Shown: one piece after another, positions 28,791 through 31,785 of the stretch | Numbering within the stretch: the stretch's first letter is position 1 | Layout: every line of letters begins with the position of its first letter | Made by a program: the position numbers and the translations under genes | Source: a virus | DNA: 31,785 bases | IMG/VR virus record: IMGVR_UViG_3300010373_000105 | Coordinates: 1-31,785 of that record | Reading direction: 5' to 3' (one strand) | Notes under the pieces: generated by a model | What the model was told of the DNA's origin: nothing | Seen by the model: only the letters and a program-made list of their open reading frames with translations | Databases searched by the model: none

Positions 28791-29027
28791 ATGACCAGAT
28801 CCGATCTTCTAATCGCTATCATTCCGGCCTCCGTGGCCGCTATCGGGTCGTGGCTCACTTCATGGTATGCGGCAAGCAAGGTGAAGGAGGTTCACGTGCT
28901 CATCAACAGCCGCATGAGTGAGCTTTTAGAGATCACGAGAACCAGTTCCTTCAGCGCTGGCAGGAAGGCCGAGACAGACAAACAAGAAGCATTTGCAGCC
29001 GGTGAGCGGGCCGAAAAGTATAAATAG
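28791..29027 (+). CDS. Small single-span membrane protein
   Basis: This gene encodes 78 residues from ATG 28791 (or 91 from ATG 28752). MTRSDLLIAIIPASVAAIGS contains the start of one membrane span (residues about 5-24). VKEVHVLINSRMSELLEITR follows, a segment I have seen in many small phage and bacterial proteins of unknown role, and then an alanine/glutamate-rich helix (AFAAGERAEKYK). It belongs to the cluster of small membrane genes upstream of the lysis genes. A holin-like or accessory role is possible. Confidence 0.55.
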   Translation: MTRSDLLIAIIPASVAAIGSWLTSWYAASKVKEVHVLINSRMSELLEITRTSSFSAGRKAETDKQEAFAAGERAEKYK

Positions 29028-29040
29028 ACTGGAGATTCAC

Positions 29041-29229
29041 ATGATTTCGATGCTACTCGTGGCGTTCATAGTGTTATGTATTGTCGGTCTAATCCTCTGG
29101 GGCGTGAATCAAATCCCCGGAATTCCGCCGATCATCAAAGTGGTCATCTACGTTGTGGTCGGGGTGATTCTGCTGCTGTGGCTGCTCTCTTTTGTGCAGG
29201 GCGGTCACATGAACACGGGACACTTCTAG
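29041..29229 (+). CDS. Two-span membrane protein (Thivi_2564-like)
   Basis: This gene encodes 62 residues from ATG 29041, with GGAG 6-9 nt upstream. Two hydrophobic spans (about 3-21, ISMLLVAFIVLCIVGLILW, and 32-52, KVVIYVVVGVILLLWLLSF) flank a short loop, GVNQIPGIPPII. The shape and the loop-then-second-span pattern resemble the short bacterial and phage proteins called the Thivi_2564 family. Two-span proteins of this size can act as class II holins, so it is a second holin candidate alongside the gene at 30467. The longer frame from 28993 overlaps the previous gene and lacks a better start. Confidence 0.6.
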   Translation: MISMLLVAFIVLCIVGLILWGVNQIPGIPPIIKVVIYVVVGVILLLWLLSFVQGGHMNTGHF

Positions 29230-29238
29230 GGAGGGCGC

Positions 29239-29742
29239 ATGAGAAGATTGGCTTTCATCGCTCTGTTACTTCTCGTGACGAGCGCTCATGCCTCCAAAGT
29301 CAAGGTGGTCTGGACCAACCCCACACAGAACACCGACAACAGTACCATCACCAATCTCGCTTCGGTCACGATCGAATGGGGCGCCTGCTCAAACGGAACT
29401 ATCAGCCCCGTGCAGGCCAAGGAAGCCGTCCCAACGACGGTGGCCGGAGCGGCCATGAGCACCTTCGCCTATCCCGTCGCGCTTTCCCCGGCCTGTATTG
29501 CCGCCTACGCGACCAATACCCAAGGGAGCAATAGCGCTCTTTCCGTTGTAGTCAAGTGGACGCCCCCGCCAAGGCTCGGGCAACCCATTTCCGATGTCAT
29601 CTATCTTCACTGGAGTTCCAATCATGCCTCGCATCACGAAAATCGCCGACATCGGCGTACCGGTTCCGTCGCCCGCGCCAGACCCCACCATGATTCTCGT
29701 CGTGTACTACGGCCTGAAGGGCTATACGCCTTCCTACGCTGA
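29239..29742 (+). CDS. Exported FN3-like protein with odd C-terminal extension
   Basis: This gene encodes 167 residues, with GGAGGG before the ATG. The start MRRLAFIALLLLVTSAHAS is a good Sec signal peptide with a likely cut after AHA; no lipobox is present. The mature part to about residue 120 (KVKVVWTNPTQNTDNSTI ... AAYATNTQGSNSALSVVVKW, then TPPPRLGQP) reads like a fibronectin type III domain. From about residue 125 the protein turns into a His/Arg-rich tail (HASHHENRRHRRTGS), which looks like read-through in the frame of the next gene's start. The last 119 nt overlap that gene. A secreted or periplasmic phage protein is unusual; its role is unknown. Confidence 0.6.
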   Translation: MRRLAFIALLLLVTSAHASKVKVVWTNPTQNTDNSTITNLASVTIEWGACSNGTISPVQAKEAVPTTVAGAAMSTFAYPVALSPACIAAYATNTQGSNSALSVVVKWTPPPRLGQPISDVIYLHWSSNHASHHENRRHRRTGSVARARPHHDSRRVLRPEGLYAFLR

Positions 29743-29989
29743 CACGAACCGCATCGAGATTGGCGCCGTCTCGACTCTGGGCACCAAGACCGTCAACGAT
29801 GTCGTCTGCTACGACGACCCGATCGGAACCGAGCTGCCGACCGATACCCCATCTGGTACGTACGACTTTCACTTCACGTTGGAGACGGCCGACAAACTGA
29901 ACGAGGGCGACTTCTCGCCCGCGTACAGCACGACACTGGATGTCGTCACCCCTCCTACTTTGGGCCAACCCGTCGCCATTATCGTATAG
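29624..29989 (+). CDS. FN3-like beta-sandwich protein
   Basis: This gene encodes 121 residues from ATG 29624, with TGGAG 8 nt upstream. It begins MPRITKIADIGVPVPSPAPD and contains VVYYGLKGYTPSYADTNRIE and YDFHFTLETADKLNEGDFSP. It ends TPPTLGQPVAIIV. The final TPPxLGQPxxxI stretch is shared with the end of the FN3 domain of the gene before it, so the two look like related beta-sandwich modules. It has no signal peptide. It may be a virion surface or fibre-associated protein. The longer frame from 29594 is not preferred. Confidence 0.6.
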   Translation: MPRITKIADIGVPVPSPAPDPTMILVVYYGLKGYTPSYADTNRIEIGAVSTLGTKTVNDVVCYDDPIGTELPTDTPSGTYDFHFTLETADKLNEGDFSPAYSTTLDVVTPPTLGQPVAIIV

Positions 29990-30053
29990 GCGTCTGGTTG
30001 TCCCGATTGCACTGGCTAACGCGAGTGCGTGACTGGTTTCGGGGGGTCTTCGG

Positions 30054-30470
30054 ATGAGCTTTTTCGAGGCGGCCTTTACCTTGGTTGTCGGGATAGAGGC
30101 CGGCCTCGTTAGCGACCCGGCTGACCCGGGGGGTCTAACAAAATACGGCATCAGCAAGCGCGCCTATCCCGACCTAGATATCGCCAATCTCACCTTGGAG
30201 GATGCCAAGGCGATATATCAGCGGGACTACTGGGATAGGTGCGGGTGCGATTCCCATGGATGGGAGAGGGCACTATGCCTTTTCGACTGTGCGGTGAACC
30301 AGGGCCAAGGATTCGCACGTTCGCTCAACATCAAGGCCAATGACACCGTGGAGTTCATGAGCCAGCGGGCTCTACGGTATGCGGGCACGGGGGAGTTCGA
30401 GCGCTTCGGGCACGGATGGATGGTGCGGCTCTTCAAAATCATGAAACAAGCTCAGGTAACCCCGCAATGA
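30054..30470 (+). CDS. Endolysin, GH108 muramidase
   Basis: This gene encodes 138 residues starting MSFFEAAFTLVVGIEAGLVS. GIEAG (E15 as candidate catalytic acid), then DPADPGGLTKYGISKRAYPD and DIANLTLEDAKAIYQRDYWD are characteristic of GH108 (ZliS-type) lysozymes, which cut the glycan strands of peptidoglycan at cell lysis. DCAVNQGQGFARSLNI follows, as in the family. The usual EGG motif reads EAG here. At 138 residues it is shorter than most (about 165-180) and lacks most of the C-terminal peptidoglycan-binding region. No signal peptide is seen, so release should depend on the holin. It overlaps the next gene as ATGA, a compact lysis cassette. Confidence 0.85.
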   Translation: MSFFEAAFTLVVGIEAGLVSDPADPGGLTKYGISKRAYPDLDIANLTLEDAKAIYQRDYWDRCGCDSHGWERALCLFDCAVNQGQGFARSLNIKANDTVEFMSQRALRYAGTGEFERFGHGWMVRLFKIMKQAQVTPQ

Positions 30471-31018
30471 ACCTTAAAACGATCGGGAAGGACGCCTGGC
30501 AGGTCCTGCAGACGGTCGCCCCTACCCTGGCCGCTACGGCGTCCGGACCGTTTGCGCCCCTCGTGGGGCCGCTGGTGGCCAAGATTTTCGGCTCCGCGGA
30601 CCCCAAGGCGCTCGAGCCGGCGCTGCTCACGGCCACTCCCGAGCAGCTCTTGGCGCTCAAGCAGGCGGATGACGATCTACAGATTCAGCTAAAGCAGCTG
30701 GGGATCAGCGAGGAGAAGCTGGCCTTTGACGATACGGCAAGCGCCAGGAGCATGGAGGTTGCCACCAAGGACGCCACGCCAGGCCGGCTCGCGTGGCTGC
30801 TTATCGGCGGCTTTCTCGGGCTCGCGGCCTTCGAGTGTGGCGCGATGATCTTTTGGCCCAAGCAGTGGGCGGCGCTTCCCGGAGATGCGATGGGCCTCAT
30901 CGGGATCATCTTCGGCTACTTGGCAAGTGAGGCGAAGCAGGCCGCTGGGTTTTACTTCGGGAGTTCCGCAGATTCGCAGGACAAAACGCGCACGCTCTCG
31001 GAGATTGCGAAATCATGA
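30467..31018 (+). CDS. Holin-like membrane protein
   Basis: This gene encodes 183 residues from ATG 30467, which overlaps the endolysin stop. The N-terminal part (TIGKDAWQVLQTVAPTLAAT, then GPFAPLVGPLVAKIFG) is amphipathic. A charged helical middle (LLALKQADDDLQIQLKQLGI then FDDTASARSMEVATKDATPG) leads to two membrane spans (about 107-127 and 140-157). The end has the recurrent FYFGSSADSQDKTRTL motif found in a family of phage and GTA holins of about this length. Holins set the time of lysis by opening the inner membrane. Placement directly after the endolysin agrees. Confidence 0.7.
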   Translation: MNLKTIGKDAWQVLQTVAPTLAATASGPFAPLVGPLVAKIFGSADPKALEPALLTATPEQLLALKQADDDLQIQLKQLGISEEKLAFDDTASARSMEVATKDATPGRLAWLLIGGFLGLAAFECGAMIFWPKQWAALPGDAMGLIGIIFGYLASEAKQAAGFYFGSSADSQDKTRTLSEIAKS

Positions 31019-31554
31019 CCGTGAACCACACCTTTTTGGTCCTGGCATGCATAGGGCTACTCGCGACGATCGCAGCCCAGGACTGGCTTTATCCGGTATT
31101 TAGAAACGAAACGATCAGCTCAGGGCTCACGGGGCCGTTCCATGCCGCGCTCGATGCCGCCTACATCCCCGTGGCGCTTGCCGTGATACTGGGCTTCCTC
31201 GACCATCCCCTGATGGAAGCGCTGGCGGTGATCTCGGCCCTAGCCCTCATCCTCGTGGCGGTGACCAATACCGCACGGGTATGGGTTGACCGCATTACGA
31301 AAGGCAAGCATGCGCTTTGGCACAGCCGCGCCACCCTCGTGGTATTCGTCTCGGTGCTGGCTCTGGAGGCTGTAGGCGACCATGGGTGGCATTGGGGAAT
31401 CACCGCGGGCAATGTATTCGCGCCAGCGGCGATCTACGCATGGTTTCACTATCGACCGACGAGCATCGGCGGGGTAGTGGTCGCGGCGAGTCCGGCTGCA
31501 GAGAAGGCATACGTCGCCGGCCTATGCGTATGGCTCATCGTGTGGGCGTTGTAG
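31015..31554 (+). CDS. Polytopic membrane protein of the lysis region
   Basis: This gene encodes 179 residues starting MTVNHTFLVLACIGLLATIA. About five to six hydrophobic spans can be drawn (residues near 6-22, 46-62, 66-87, 106-122, 127-143 and 163-179), with short charged loops such as RVWVDRITKGKHALWHSR. It overlaps the holin-like gene by ATGA, the last rightward gene of the operon. I do not recognise the family. A lysis accessory or envelope-modifying role would fit the place; neither is shown. It ends 12 nt before a convergent gene. Confidence 0.6.
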   Translation: MTVNHTFLVLACIGLLATIAAQDWLYPVFRNETISSGLTGPFHAALDAAYIPVALAVILGFLDHPLMEALAVISALALILVAVTNTARVWVDRITKGKHALWHSRATLVVFVSVLALEAVGDHGWHWGITAGNVFAPAAIYAWFHYRPTSIGGVVVAASPAAEKAYVAGLCVWLIVWAL

Positions 31555-31565
31555 GCTCGGATGAG

Positions 31566-31785
31566 TTATCCGCGCGACGATTCCAGCTCTGGCGGAATAG
31601 GTTGTGCCCCGTAGCGCCGCGGATCTCCTGGCTGGTACCAGGGGTTGATCTTATACAGGTCGAGCTTACCTTCCGCGGCAAGTAGATTCTCAGCCATCGT
31701 CGGCGGGTAGGCAGGCATGATTGACCCGCTGACGCATTGGTATTTCAAATAGGCTTCTAGAGCCTCGGTCATATCCTTCGCGCCG
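31566..31785 (-). CDS. Convergent hypothetical gene at the window edge
   Basis: At least 68 residues are encoded from an ATG at 31772, but the frame stays open to the edge (GAKDM), so the true start may lie outside. The sequence (MTEALEAYLKYQCVSGSIMP, then LYKINPWYQPGDPRRYGAQP and PELESSRG) is proline-rich toward the end and of ordinary composition, which supports a real gene. It converges on the lysis operon with a 12-nt gap, and no terminator hairpin is visible between them. Unrecognised. It may belong to an accessory or lysogenic-conversion region. Confidence 0.5.
   Translation of the reverse strand, partial: GAKDMTEALEAYLKYQCVSGSIMPAYPPTMAENLLAAEGKLDLYKINPWYQPGDPRRYGAQPIPPELESSRG

Noticed and set aside
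29990-30053. Terminator between the FN3-like gene and the endolysin
   Set aside because: Only a 5-bp stem (GCACT/AGTGC) with a 10-nt loop and no U run; too weak to call.

Overview
The window is one compact phage or prophage segment. It reads as the immunity, replication, packaging, virion and lysis regions of a temperate tailed phage with podovirus-type structural genes. Base composition looks fairly high in G+C (about 60 percent by eye). Shine-Dalgarno sites are of the GGAG/AGGAG type, and most genes are joined by ATGA, TGATG or 1-nt overlaps. A proteobacterial host is likely; I cannot name it. No rRNA, tRNA, CRISPR array, IS element, integrase or attachment site was recognised.

Layout. Positions 1-592 hold a leftward early operon of three coupled small genes, the last cut by the window edge. 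Positions 540-1066 hold the genetic switch: a leftward HTH repressor gene (651-992), a rightward Cro-like gene (1066-1260), two promoters of identical geometry and three matching operators of form ACCC-N6-GGGT. Positions 1257-3875 hold the rightward early operon: a small ribbon-helix-helix-like protein, a 51-residue membrane microprotein, a replication-initiation protein with a possible origin inside its gene, a lambda P-like helicase-loader candidate, a RusA-type resolvase and a late-regulator candidate. A strong hairpin terminator at 4184-4212 separates the early region from the late operon.

The late operon (4232-31554) runs rightward. It holds terminase small and large subunits, portal, scaffold and a SU10-type major capsid protein followed by its own terminator. 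A small capsid-associated candidate and an unusual 3.5-kb cassette come next: a TIM-barrel glycosidase-like protein with a possible carbohydrate-binding domain, and an Ig-rich protein. The head-tail adaptor follows, then a tail nozzle split over two overlapping reading frames around Ig-like and glycine-rich insertions, four glutamine- or alanine-rich ejection-protein candidates, and a beta-helix tailspike. After that come several small membrane genes, two beta-sandwich (FN3-like) genes, and a lysis cassette of GH108 endolysin, holin-like protein and polytopic membrane protein.

Two genes run against the late operon. One encodes a small membrane protein between the ejection proteins and the tailspike (25193-25492), the position occupied by the immI/sieA region in phage P22. 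The other lies at the right edge (31566 onward) and is unrecognised. The most interesting features are the glycosidase cassette inside the head module, the split and expanded nozzle, the mirrored two-promoter switch and the reversed membrane gene.
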